Source of the DNA: Gemmatimonadota bacterium
Lineage (GTDB): Bacteria; Gemmatimonadota; Gemmatimonadetes; Gemmatimonadales; Gemmatimonadaceae
Direction: 5' to 3'
DNA: 64,000 nt
NCBI GenBank assembly: GCA_016704465.1
Contig: JADJAD010000010.1
Coordinates: 248,001-312,000, forward strand
Shown here: piece by piece, positions 52,452-60,409 of the stretch
How positions within the stretch are numbered: the stretch's first letter is position 1
How the letters are laid out: the number at the start of each line of letters is the position of its first letter
Position numbers and translations under genes: made by a program
Notes under the pieces: model-generated
Databases searched by the model: none
Told to the model about the DNA's origin: nothing
What the model saw: only the letters and a program-made list of their open reading frames with translations

Positions 52452-54145
52452 CGTCGACCCCCGAGCTGACCGAGACGAACCGGCAGCAGCAGGAAGAGCT
52501 GGAGCGGTTGCGCGCGGAGGTGGCGGCGTGGCGTGCGCGCTACGACGCCGGCACGAAGCGCGCGACCGCCTTCCTGAACTCCGAGCAGGAAGTGGCGCCG
52601 GTCTATTCGGTGCTGGACCTGCTGGACGGCAGTGACCCGCTGTCACAGCCGCTCCCGGGCGACTTTCCCTACACGCGGGGCATCCATCCGACCGGGTATC
52701 GCGGGCGCCTCTGGACCATGCGGCAGTTCGCCGGCTTCGGGACGGCGCACGAAACCAACCAGCGCTTCAAGTTCCTGCTCGAACACGGGCAGACCGGGTT
52801 GTCGACGGCGTTCGACTTCCCGACCCTCATGGGCTACGACTCGGACCACCCGCGCTCCGAGGGTGAGGTGGGGAAGACCGGCGTCGCCGTCACGTCGCTG
52901 GCCGACATGGAGACCCTGTTCGACGGCATCCCGCTCGACCAGGTCTCGACGTCCATGACGATCAATGGGCCGGCGGTGATCCTGTTCTGCTTCTACGTGG
53001 CCGCGGCCGAGAAACAGGGAGTGCGCGCCGACCAGATCATGGGGACGGTGCAGAACGACATCCTGAAGGAGTACATGGCGCAGCACGCGTGGGTCTATCC
53101 CATCGAGCCGGCGCTGCGACTCATCGTGGACCTCTTCGCCTGGGCGGCCGAGCACGCGCCCAAGTGGAATACGGTCTCCATCTCGGGCTACCACATCCGC
53201 GAGGCGGGGGCCACGGCGGCGCAGGAACTGGCCTTCACCCTGGCCAATGGCTTCACCTACGTGGAGCGGGGAGTGGCACGCGGACTGGACGTGGATGTCT
53301 TCGCCCCGCGCCTGTCGTTCTTCTTTGACATTCACAACGATTTCTTCGAGGAGATCGCCAAGCTGCGCGCCGCGCGCCGCATCTGGGCCAAGCGGCTCAA
53401 GGAGCGGTACGGCGCCAAGGACCCCCGGTCGTGGATGCTGCGCTTCCATAGCCAGACCGCCGGCGTCACCCTCACTGCACAACAACCGACCAACAACGTC
53501 GTGCGTGTCGCGTACCAGGCGCTGGCGGCAGTACTCGGCGGGACGCAGTCGCTGCACACCAACTCGATGGATGAGACACTCGCACTCCCCACCGAGGAGG
53601 CGGTGCAGGTCGCGCTGCGCACGCAACAGGTGCTCGCCTACGAGACCGGCATTCCCAACGTGAGCGACCCGCTGGGCGGGTCCTACTACGTCGAGGCGCT
53701 GACCGATGAGCTCGAGCGCAGCGCGGAGGCGATCTTCGCCGAGATCGAGGAGCAGGGCGGGGTGGTGCGCGGAATCGAACAGGGGTGGTTCCAGCGCAAG
53801 ATCGCCGAGAGCGCCATGCGCCAGCAGTGGGAGATCGAGCAGCACCGCCGCGTGGTGGTCGGGGTCAACGAGTTTGTCACCGAGGAGCCCGCGCTGTCGA
53901 TCCCGGTCTTGCGCGTCGGGAAGGAAGCGGATGAGACGCAGCGCGCCCGCCTGGCGCAGCTGCGGGCCACGCGCGACAGCGCGCTGGTCGAGGCGCGGCT
54001 GCACGCACTGAAGGATGCGGCGCAATCCGACGCCAACCTGATCCCCTTCATCCTTGAGTGCGCGCGCGCCTACTGCACGCTGTACGAGATTCGCGCGACC
54101 ATGGAAGAGGTCTTCGGGGCGTATCGCGAGCCGGTGTTCTTTTGA
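52448..54145 (+). CDS. icmA: B12-dependent acyl-CoA mutase large subunit, isobutyryl-CoA mutase type
   Basis: Catalytic TIM-barrel subunit without the B12 domain, 565 residues, the size of isobutyryl-CoA mutase IcmA. Substrate positions support that type: Phe94 (WTMRQFAGFG) where methylmalonyl-CoA mutase has Tyr, and Gln212 (KEYMAQHAW) where it has Arg. The position that is Asp in 2-hydroxyisobutyryl-CoA mutase is Ala121 here. ISGYHIREAGATAAQELAF and AQQPTNNVVR are other family blocks. The B12 subunit is encoded 0.9 kb downstream. The enzyme would interconvert isobutyryl-CoA and butyryl-CoA. Confidence 0.85.
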   Translation: MTSTPELTETNRQQQEELERLRAEVAAWRARYDAGTKRATAFLNSEQEVAPVYSVLDLLDGSDPLSQPLPGDFPYTRGIHPTGYRGRLWTMRQFAGFGTAHETNQRFKFLLEHGQTGLSTAFDFPTLMGYDSDHPRSEGEVGKTGVAVTSLADMETLFDGIPLDQVSTSMTINGPAVILFCFYVAAAEKQGVRADQIMGTVQNDILKEYMAQHAWVYPIEPALRLIVDLFAWAAEHAPKWNTVSISGYHIREAGATAAQELAFTLANGFTYVERGVARGLDVDVFAPRLSFFFDIHNDFFEEIAKLRAARRIWAKRLKERYGAKDPRSWMLRFHSQTAGVTLTAQQPTNNVVRVAYQALAAVLGGTQSLHTNSMDETLALPTEEAVQVALRTQQVLAYETGIPNVSDPLGGSYYVEALTDELERSAEAIFAEIEEQGGVVRGIEQGWFQRKIAESAMRQQWEIEQHRRVVVGVNEFVTEEPALSIPVLRVGKEADETQRARLAQLRATRDSALVEARLHALKDAAQSDANLIPFILECARAYCTLYEIRATMEEVFGAYREPVFF

Positions 54146-54885
54146 CCGACTGGTGGACCTCGTATTTTGACGAGCAGTACCTGCTCGAGTACGAACCGAT
54201 CTTCAAGTTGCAGCAGGACCGTGCGGAAGTTGCTCGGCTGATCGCGCTGCTGGAGCTGCCCGTCGGCGCGCGCGTGCTGGACGTGCCGTGCGGCCAGGGG
54301 CGTCACGCCCACCTCCTGGCCGAGGCGGGCTACAACGTCGACGGGCTGGACTACTCGACGCACCTGCTGGAGCGCGCGCGCGCGCGCGGTACCGGTCGCA
54401 CGCTCCGCTACACGCGCGGCGATATGCGACGGCTCCCCGCCCGCTGGACCGGACGCTTCGACGCCGTCCTGAACCTGTACACCTCGTTCGGTTTTTTCAC
54501 CGACCCGCGCGACGATGCGCGGGTCATGGCCGAGGTCGCGCGCGTCCTCGCCCCCGGGGGGCTGCTGGTGTGGGAGGGGGGGAGCCGCGACGGCGTGATG
54601 GCGCGCTTCCTGTCGCGCGATTGGTGGACGACCGACAACGGGACCGTCGTGGCGCACGATCGCTCGTTCGATGTGCTCTCGGGCGTGCTGACGATTCGGT
54701 CGACCTTTCGCGGTCCGAAATCGAGCGGAGAGCGGGAACACCGCATCCGGCTCTATACCGCGACCCGAATCGCCGAGCTGTGCGCCGAGGCAGGGCTGGT
54801 GGTGGAGCAGGCATTCGACGGGTTTAGCGAGCGACCCCTGCGCCGGAACTCGGGCGAGATGCTGCTGGTGGCGCGCAAGGACTGA
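54142..54885 (+). CDS. SAM-dependent class I methyltransferase
   Basis: A 247-residue soluble methyltransferase starting at TTG 54142, overlapping the icmA stop. The SAM-binding fold shows VLDVPCGQGRHAHLLAEAGYNVDGLDYS (motif I and the acidic loop), FDAVLNLYTSFGFF (motif IV) and a C-terminal beta strand pattern. It resembles the methyltransferase-25 group. The substrate is unknown. It separates the two mutase subunit genes, which is unusual for icmA/icmB pairs. Confidence 0.82.
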   Translation: MTDWWTSYFDEQYLLEYEPIFKLQQDRAEVARLIALLELPVGARVLDVPCGQGRHAHLLAEAGYNVDGLDYSTHLLERARARGTGRTLRYTRGDMRRLPARWTGRFDAVLNLYTSFGFFTDPRDDARVMAEVARVLAPGGLLVWEGGSRDGVMARFLSRDWWTTDNGTVVAHDRSFDVLSGVLTIRSTFRGPKSSGEREHRIRLYTATRIAELCAEAGLVVEQAFDGFSERPLRRNSGEMLLVARKD

Positions 54886-54919
54886 GCGGTGCGCGTGGCC
54901 GTGCCCCGGTGGCCGCCGA

Positions 54920-54933
54920 GCCGGGATCCCGGC
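54920..54933. other. 14-bp perfect palindrome in the gap before icmB
   Basis: GCCGGGATCCCGGC reads the same on both strands. It lies between the methyltransferase stop and the putative icmB promoter and is followed by two copies of CGTGTCTGG. It may be an operator or an attenuated terminator; no T-run follows. Confidence 0.45.
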
Positions 54934-54961
54934 GTGTCTGGCGTGTCTGGCGGCTGCTCGG

Positions 54962-54990
54962 TGTCACGCACGGCGCACGCGGAGTAGTTT
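54962..54990 (+). promoter_or_regulatory. Putative icmB promoter, TGTCAC-17-TAGTTT
   Basis: TGTCAC at 54962-54967 (weak -35), a 17-base spacer and TAGTTT at 54985-54990. The leader to the ATG at 55043 would be about 46 bases. It may give the icmB-carboxylase-atuA genes their own transcript. Confidence 0.35.
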
Positions 54991-55042
54991 TCTCCCTTCG
55001 GCTGGACTCTCGCAGCATCGTCGTCCGATTCGCGCCTCCGCC

Positions 55043-55456
55043 ATGTCACGACCTATTCGCGTTCTGATTGCCAAGCCCGGCCTCGACGGTCACGACCGAG
55101 GCGCCAAGGTCGTCGCGGCGTCGTTGCGCGACGCCGGGATGGAAGTGATCTACACCGGCCTCCACCAGACGCCCGAGATGATTGCAACGGCCGCCATCCA
55201 GGAGGACGTGGACGTGATCGGCCTTTCGATCCTGAGCGGTGCGCACATGACCCTCTTTCCGCGCGTCCGGCAGCTGCTGGTCGATGCTGGTCGGGAGGAT
55301 ATCCTGATCACGGGGGGCGGCATCATCCCCAAGGAAGACATGGATGCGCTGAGTGCGCAGGGGATCGGAGAACTGTTCGGCCCCGGGACGCCGACCGCCG
55401 CGCTGATCGAGTACATCCGCCACTGGTTCGAGGCGAAGGAACAGCCGACCGCATGA
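55043..55456 (+). CDS. icmB: B12-binding small subunit of the acyl-CoA mutase
   Basis: A 137-residue cobalamin-binding domain protein, equivalent to IcmB or the C-terminal domain of methylmalonyl-CoA mutase. The lower-ligand motif is DGHDRG with His17 expected to coordinate cobalt. SILSGAHMTLFP and ITGGGIIPKEDM are the other cobalamin pocket blocks. It completes the holoenzyme with the large subunit at 52448. Four bases overlap with the carboxylase gene. Confidence 0.92.
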   Translation: MSRPIRVLIAKPGLDGHDRGAKVVAASLRDAGMEVIYTGLHQTPEMIATAAIQEDVDVIGLSILSGAHMTLFPRVRQLLVDAGREDILITGGGIIPKEDMDALSAQGIGELFGPGTPTAALIEYIRHWFEAKEQPTA

Positions 55457-57060
55457 CGTCCCGGCTGCACGAGCTCAGCGCGCAGGTGCGCGCGCTCGAG
55501 ACGACGCTACTGCTGGGTGGAGGCGCCGATCGTGTGGCCCGCCAGCACAAGCAGGGCAAGCTCACCGCACGGGAACGTGTTGCGGGACTCTGCGACGGGG
55601 GGACGACGTTCCTCGAGGTGGGACTGCTCGTTGCCTACGACCAGTATGACGGGCAGGCGCCGGCCGCGGGTGTCGTGACGGGCGTCGGCATGATCCATGG
55701 GCGCGAGGTCGTCATTGTCGCCAACGATGCGACCGTGAAGGCCGGCTCGTGGTGGCCGGAGACGATCAAGAAGATGCTGCGCGCGCAGGAGATCGCGATG
55801 CGCTGCCGCATCCCGATCATCTACCTCGTGGACTCGGCGGGGGTGAACCTGCCGTACCAGGAGGGGGTGTTCCCCGGGCAGTACGGTGCCGCGCGGCTGT
55901 TCTACTACAACTCGATCATGCGGCGCTACCTGCGCATCCCGCAGATTGCCGCCGTAATGGGGCCGTGCATCGCTGGCGGCGCCTACCTCCCCGCGCTCTC
56001 CGACGTGATCCTGATGGTCGAGGGGACGTCGTTCATGGGGCTGGGCGGACCCAACCTCGTGAAGGGGGCGACGGGGCAGACGATTGATGGGGAGACGTTA
56101 GGCGGGGCGAAGACACATACCGAGATCAGTGCGGTCGCCCACTACGCCGTGGCCGATGACCCGGCCTGCCTCGCGAAGATCCGGGAACTCGTGTCGCGCC
56201 TGCCGGGCTCCGGTGCCGCACCGGCCTCACCGCACGGCCACGCGCCGTCGGCCGACCTGTACGAACTGCTTCCGGCCGACCACCGCATGTCGTACGACAT
56301 GCACACCGTGCTGCGTGCCATCCTCGACGACGGCGCCATCGACGAGTTCCAGGCGAACCTTGCCAAGGAGATGATCTGCGGCGACGGGGCCATCGATGGG
56401 ATCCCGGTCGGCATCATCGCCAACCAGCGCGGCCTCATCAAGGGCCGCGCGGGCGAACGGCCGCGCTTCGGCGGGATCGTCTACGCCGAGAGCGCCGAGA
56501 AGGTCGCCTTCTTCATCGATCGCTGCGATCGGCAGGGGATTCCGCTGCTCTTCGTGCAGGACGTGTCGGGGTTCATGGTTGGCGCCGACGCCGAGCACGA
56601 GGGGATCATCCGGGCCGGCGCGCGCTTCGTCGAGGCCATGGCGTGCGCGCGCGTCCCCAAGGTGGTGCTGACGGTCAATCACGCTTCCGGGGCGGGCTAC
56701 TACGCGATGGCCGGCCAGGGCTTTGACCCCGACTTCATCTTCTCGTGGCCCTCGGGGCGCATGGGGGTGATGGAAGGCGAGGCGGCAATCCAGGCCGTGC
56801 ATGGAACGGCGCTCGACGCAGCCAAGAAGGCGGGGACCGCACCGTCCGACGAGGTGGTCGCGTCGGTCGACGCCATGCGGGCCGACTATGAGCACTACCT
56901 GGACGCGCGCTATGCCGCAGCTCGCGGCTACGTGGACGCGATCATCCATCCCGAAGAGACCCGCGCGGTGCTGGCCATGGCGCTGCGCGCCGCTGCACAC
57001 AATCCGGGACCACACATCGGTCCCTTCGTGCTCCCATCGCAACTGGAGGTTGTTCGGTGA
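55453..57060 (+). CDS. Acyl-CoA carboxylase beta (carboxyltransferase) subunit
   Basis: A 535-residue biotin-dependent carboxyltransferase of the methylcrotonyl/geranyl-CoA carboxylase beta type. It shows YLVDSAGVNLPYQ, AAVMGPCIAGGAYLPALSD, IYAESAEKVAFFID and VQDVSGFMVG. These blocks are closer to MccB/AtuC than to PccB by eye. The biotin carboxylase subunit is not in the window. Immediate coupling to an AtuA pair points to leucine or acyclic-isoprenoid acyl-CoA breakdown. It has one TTA codon, in CGTTAGGC. Confidence 0.88.
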   Translation: MTSRLHELSAQVRALETTLLLGGGADRVARQHKQGKLTARERVAGLCDGGTTFLEVGLLVAYDQYDGQAPAAGVVTGVGMIHGREVVIVANDATVKAGSWWPETIKKMLRAQEIAMRCRIPIIYLVDSAGVNLPYQEGVFPGQYGAARLFYYNSIMRRYLRIPQIAAVMGPCIAGGAYLPALSDVILMVEGTSFMGLGGPNLVKGATGQTIDGETLGGAKTHTEISAVAHYAVADDPACLAKIRELVSRLPGSGAAPASPHGHAPSADLYELLPADHRMSYDMHTVLRAILDDGAIDEFQANLAKEMICGDGAIDGIPVGIIANQRGLIKGRAGERPRFGGIVYAESAEKVAFFIDRCDRQGIPLLFVQDVSGFMVGADAEHEGIIRAGARFVEAMACARVPKVVLTVNHASGAGYYAMAGQGFDPDFIFSWPSGRMGVMEGEAAIQAVHGTALDAAKKAGTAPSDEVVASVDAMRADYEHYLDARYAAARGYVDAIIHPEETRAVLAMALRAAAHNPGPHIGPFVLPSQLEVVR

Positions 57061-58418
57061 AATCGCTCGTTAGGGTCGCGTCGGGGCAGGGGTTCTGGGG
57101 CGACTGGCTCGAGGCGCCGCGCCGACAGGTGGAAGGCGGGGACATCGACTACCTCATGCTCGATTATCTCGCCGAGGTCACCATGTCGATCCTCCAGAAG
57201 CAGAAGGAGCGCGACCCGAAGATGGGGTACGCGCGCGACTTCGTCGGGGCGATCGACTCGGTCCTCACCGCGCTGGTGGAGCGCGGGGTCAAGGTGATTG
57301 CCAACGCCGGCGGCGTGAACCCGCGCGCCTGCGCCGATGCCGTGTTGGCGCTTGCCGACGCGCGTGGCGTGCGAGGCAGGCTGGCGTTAGGCGTCGTCAC
57401 CGGCGATGACCTGCTCCCCCGCCTCGACGAGCTGCTGGCCCAGGGGCATTCCCTCGCCAACATGGATACCGGCGAGCCGCTGTCGCTCGTGCGCGACCGA
57501 GTCCTCTCGGCCAACGCCTACATCGGCTCCGAGCCGATCGTGAGTGCGCTGGCGCAGGGGGCCCAGGTCGTGATCACCGGGCGCTCGACCGACACCGCCC
57601 TGACCATGGCGCCGCTGCGCCACGAGTTCGGGTGGGCGGCCGATGACTGGGACAAGATGGCCGCCGGGATCATTGCCGGGCACATCATTGAGTGCGGGGC
57701 GCAGGCCTCGGGCGGCAACTGCCTCAAGGACTGGGAGACGATTCCCGACGTCTGGAACATCGGCTATCCGATCGTCGACGCGCGCGCCGATGGCACGTTC
57801 GAGATCTGCAAGCACCCCGGCACGGGCGGACGCATCGACGTGCCGACCGTCACCGAGCAGTTGGTCTACGAGATGGGCGATCCCCACGCGTACATCACCC
57901 CCGACGTGGTGGCCGATTTCACGTCCATCCGACTCGAGCCGGCGGGTGAGAATCGCGTGCGGGTCTTCGGCATCACCGGCGGGCCGGCCACCGACAAGCT
58001 CAAGGTGTCGATCGCCTATCGCGCCGGCTACAAGGCCGTCGGGACGCTCGTCTACGTGTGGCCCGATGCCATGGCGAAGGCGCAGGCGGCCGATGCCGTG
58101 CTGCGCCGCCGACTGGAGATGCTCGGCTTGTCGTTCGATGCGATCGTCACGGAGTACGTCGGCGTGAGCGCCACCCACGGTCCGCTCGCTGGCGACCATC
58201 CCGACGCCCCCGAGGTGCAGTTGCGAGTTGGTGTTCGTGGTCAGGACAAGGCGATGGTCGAGCGCTTCACCCGCGAACTCATCCCGATGGTGCTCAACGG
58301 TCCGCCGAGCGTGACCGGGTTCGCCGCCGGCCGCCCGAAGGTCGAGGAGATCGTCGCGTACTGGCCGGCCCTGATCGACAAGTCCGTGGTCACACCGCAG
58401 GTGGAGGTGGTCCGATGA
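57057..58418 (+). CDS. AtuA-family protein (DUF1446)
   Basis: A 453-residue protein of the acyclic terpene utilisation family AtuA (DUF1446) from the GTG overlapping the carboxylase stop. ASGQGFWGDW near the start, DYLAEVTMSIL, ANAGGVNPRAC, ANAYIGSEPIV and SGGNCLKDWE are family blocks. AtuA is required for citronellol/geraniol degradation in Pseudomonas, but its reaction is unknown. Here the C-terminal ferredoxin-fold part is a separate gene directly downstream. Confidence 0.85.
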   Translation: MKSLVRVASGQGFWGDWLEAPRRQVEGGDIDYLMLDYLAEVTMSILQKQKERDPKMGYARDFVGAIDSVLTALVERGVKVIANAGGVNPRACADAVLALADARGVRGRLALGVVTGDDLLPRLDELLAQGHSLANMDTGEPLSLVRDRVLSANAYIGSEPIVSALAQGAQVVITGRSTDTALTMAPLRHEFGWAADDWDKMAAGIIAGHIIECGAQASGGNCLKDWETIPDVWNIGYPIVDARADGTFEICKHPGTGGRIDVPTVTEQLVYEMGDPHAYITPDVVADFTSIRLEPAGENRVRVFGITGGPATDKLKVSIAYRAGYKAVGTLVYVWPDAMAKAQAADAVLRRRLEMLGLSFDAIVTEYVGVSATHGPLAGDHPDAPEVQLRVGVRGQDKAMVERFTRELIPMVLNGPPSVTGFAAGRPKVEEIVAYWPALIDKSVVTPQVEVVR

Positions 58419-58768
58419 AGGTGCGCTTGCTCGACCTTGCCCACGCCCGCTCGGGCGACAAGGGCGACACCGCGAATGTCGGCGTGATCGCGCTCAGGCC
58501 GGAGTGGTATGGGCTGCTCGCGCGCGAACTCACCGTGGAGCGCGTGAGCCGGCACTTCGATGGCATGCTGACTGGCGGCGTCCAGCGATTCGAACTGCCC
58601 AACCTGCAGGCGCTCAACTTCCTGCTGCACGGCGCGCTGGACGGGGGAGGAACGCTATCGCTCAAGACGGACGCTCAGGGCAAGGTGTACTCTACGGCGA
58701 TGCTGCGCATGATGCTCGACGTGGTAGACGACGAGGCCCGCGCGCTGGCGTTGCCGGCCGCACCCTGA
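58415..58768 (+). CDS. AtuA C-terminal-like (ferredoxin-fold) domain protein
   Basis: A 117-residue protein starting with VRLLDLAHARSGDKGDTANVGVIA, matching the small domain fused to the C-terminus of many AtuA proteins. It overlaps the AtuA gene by four bases, so the two halves are made together and probably associate. No catalytic residue is known. It is the last gene of the mutase-carboxylase cluster. Confidence 0.8.
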   Translation: MKVRLLDLAHARSGDKGDTANVGVIALRPEWYGLLARELTVERVSRHFDGMLTGGVQRFELPNLQALNFLLHGALDGGGTLSLKTDAQGKVYSTAMLRMMLDVVDDEARALALPAAP

Positions 58769-58862
58769 CCGCAGGAAACGTCGCGCGGATCTTCATCGGC
58801 CGCCGCGCGGCCGGGAGATCCCTGTCGCCTCACACCCGGCACGCTGCCAGGTCTCCCCGCAC

Positions 58863-59057
58863 ATGACGTCGCTCACCAAGCTGAAGCTCGGGCTCACGAT
58901 CATCGGCCTGATCCTGTTCTTCTACGGTGTGCGCGTGGACAATACGACGCTGCGAATGATCGCGATCGGGTTCGTCGCGGTCGCGTCGTTGCTGCGGTTC
59001 GCGAAGCGCGACAAGGACGCCGACACGCTTGACGAGCAACCTGCGCCCAAGGAGTGA
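58863..59057 (+). CDS. Small hypothetical membrane protein
   Basis: A 64-residue protein from the ATG at 58863. Two hydrophobic segments (KLGLTIIGLILFFYGV and LRMIAIGFVAVASLLRF) are joined by a short polar turn, followed by a charged cytoplasmic-type tail (KRDKDADTLDEQPAPKE). The pattern is convincing for a real small protein, but I recognise no family. It is isolated between clusters on opposite strands. Confidence 0.6.
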   Translation: MTSLTKLKLGLTIIGLILFFYGVRVDNTTLRMIAIGFVAVASLLRFAKRDKDADTLDEQPAPKE

Positions 59058-59127
59058 GCGCCGCCTCCGCGCCTCAGCGCGAGGTCGCCAGCGCGCGAGG
59101 CGGGCATCGGCCGCGCCGACGAGCCGG

Positions 59128-59822
59128 TCATGCGGGCGCGGGGACCTCGCGCAAACGGCGCCAAGCAGCACGCCTGGCATGAAGTAGCGTCATCCAGTCG
59201 TCCATCCCGGTGCCACGCTTCGCCGACACCTCGACGATCGTCATCCCGGGCCTGACCTCCTCGATCGCGGCGTGCGCCGCGGCGCGGTCAAACTCGCACG
59301 CCTCGGCCAGGTCGATCTTGGTGATCACCGCCACGTCGGCGGAGTTGAACATCGTGGGGTACTTGAGCGGCTTGTCCTCGCCTTCGGTCACCGACAGCAG
59401 GGCGACGCGCATCGCCTCGCCCAGGTCGTAGCTGGCCGGGCAGACGAGGTTGCCCACGTTCTCGATGAACAGGAAGTCCAACGTCGACAGCTCCCACTCC
59501 CCAAGGAACTCGCCGATCATCTCGGCCTCGAGATGGCAGCGTCCGTGCGTGTTGATCTGCCGGGCTGGGGCTCCGCTCGGGCCAGGCGCTGGGCGTCGTG
59601 ATCTGTCTCCAGGTCACCGACTAATGCCGCCGTGCGAACGCCTGCGGCGACAAGGTCGCCCAGCGTCCGCTCGAGGAACTGTGTCTTCCCGGTCCCGGGG
59701 CTCGACACCAGGTTCACGACGAAGACCCCCGCTGCCTCGAACCGCGCCCGCAACGCGTGCGCCAGTTCGTCATTCTTCTTGAGGATGCCCGCCCGCACCT
59801 GGACGATCCGCGTCTGGCTCAT
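59128..59822 (-). pseudogene. hypB: Hydrogenase/urease nickel incorporation GTPase HypB, frameshifted as written
   Basis: GTPase that loads nickel into [NiFe]-hydrogenase with HypA. The N-terminal frame (from 59822) carries the P-loop SSPGTGKTQ and ALVGDLETDHDAQRLARA. The C-terminal frame carries FLFIENVGNLVCPAS and ITKIDLAEA. Between them one C is missing on the plus strand at 59573-59574 (CC for CCC); restoring it gives the metal-site block QINTHGRCHLEAEM and a 231-residue HypB. The N-terminal Cys or His-rich nickel storage extension is absent. The 5' end overlaps hypA by four bases. Confidence 0.85.
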
Positions 59823-60166
59823 GGCTCGATCTCCAACGATTCAATCTGTAACTCACGTCCCTGGAGGATTTCCCCGCAGGGAGTCTGGCACGTGGGACAG
59901 CGCAGGCTCTGCACGCCGGGGAGTTCCACTTCCCGAAGGCAATGCGCACACCAGACGACTAACGGGACGTCGTGGATCACCAGGCGCGAGCCTTCGAGCA
60001 TCGTGCCCTTGCTGGCGTCGTCGTAGCAGAAGAGCAGGGCGCCCGGCTCCACCCCTGCCAGGCGCCCGATCTTCAGGTGTACCGCCACGACCCGCTTCGC
60101 ATCGGCCTGCGCGGCCGACGCCACCGCCTGCTCGACGATCCCCTGCGCCAACGATAACTCGTGCAT
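59819..60166 (-). CDS. hypA: Hydrogenase maturation nickel metallochaperone HypA
   Basis: A 115-residue nickel chaperone working with HypB. It begins MHELSL, where the N-terminal Met and His2 bind nickel. The structural zinc site is formed by CAHC and, 15 residues on, CPTC (with a further CGEI). No hydrogenase or urease structural genes are in the window, so the client enzyme is unknown. It is coupled to hypB. Upstream I find no convincing promoter. Confidence 0.93.
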   Translation of the reverse strand: MHELSLAQGIVEQAVASAAQADAKRVVAVHLKIGRLAGVEPGALLFCYDDASKGTMLEGSRLVIHDVPLVVWCAHCLREVELPGVQSLRCPTCQTPCGEILQGRELQIESLEIEP

Positions 60167-60409
60167 CGACCCCTGTGTGAGCGATGGCCCGTACGCCCCG
60201 GCGGCCCGAACGGAGCAGCCGATGGCGCGGGCGACGACTGGGTAGGTAAGCTCGCGCAGGAGCGCCGTGACGCCAAGCGCCAGGGGCGCCCCGGGGCGCG
60301 GTCAAGGCGACCGCTCCCGTCCGGACGTCAGGGCTCCAGGGACCAGGCGGCCGCACGTCTCACGCGCCTCTCGATGACCGGAGGCCGTCGAGCACATGTG
60401 AGATGCCTT

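Noticed and set aside
54886..55042. Cobalamin riboswitch before icmB
   Set aside because: No B12-box-like sequence and the gap is too short for a full aptamer plus promoter.
59570..59577. Programmed ribosomal frameshift in hypB
   Set aside because: No slippery heptamer or downstream stem; a one-base homopolymer change fits the conserved protein exactly.
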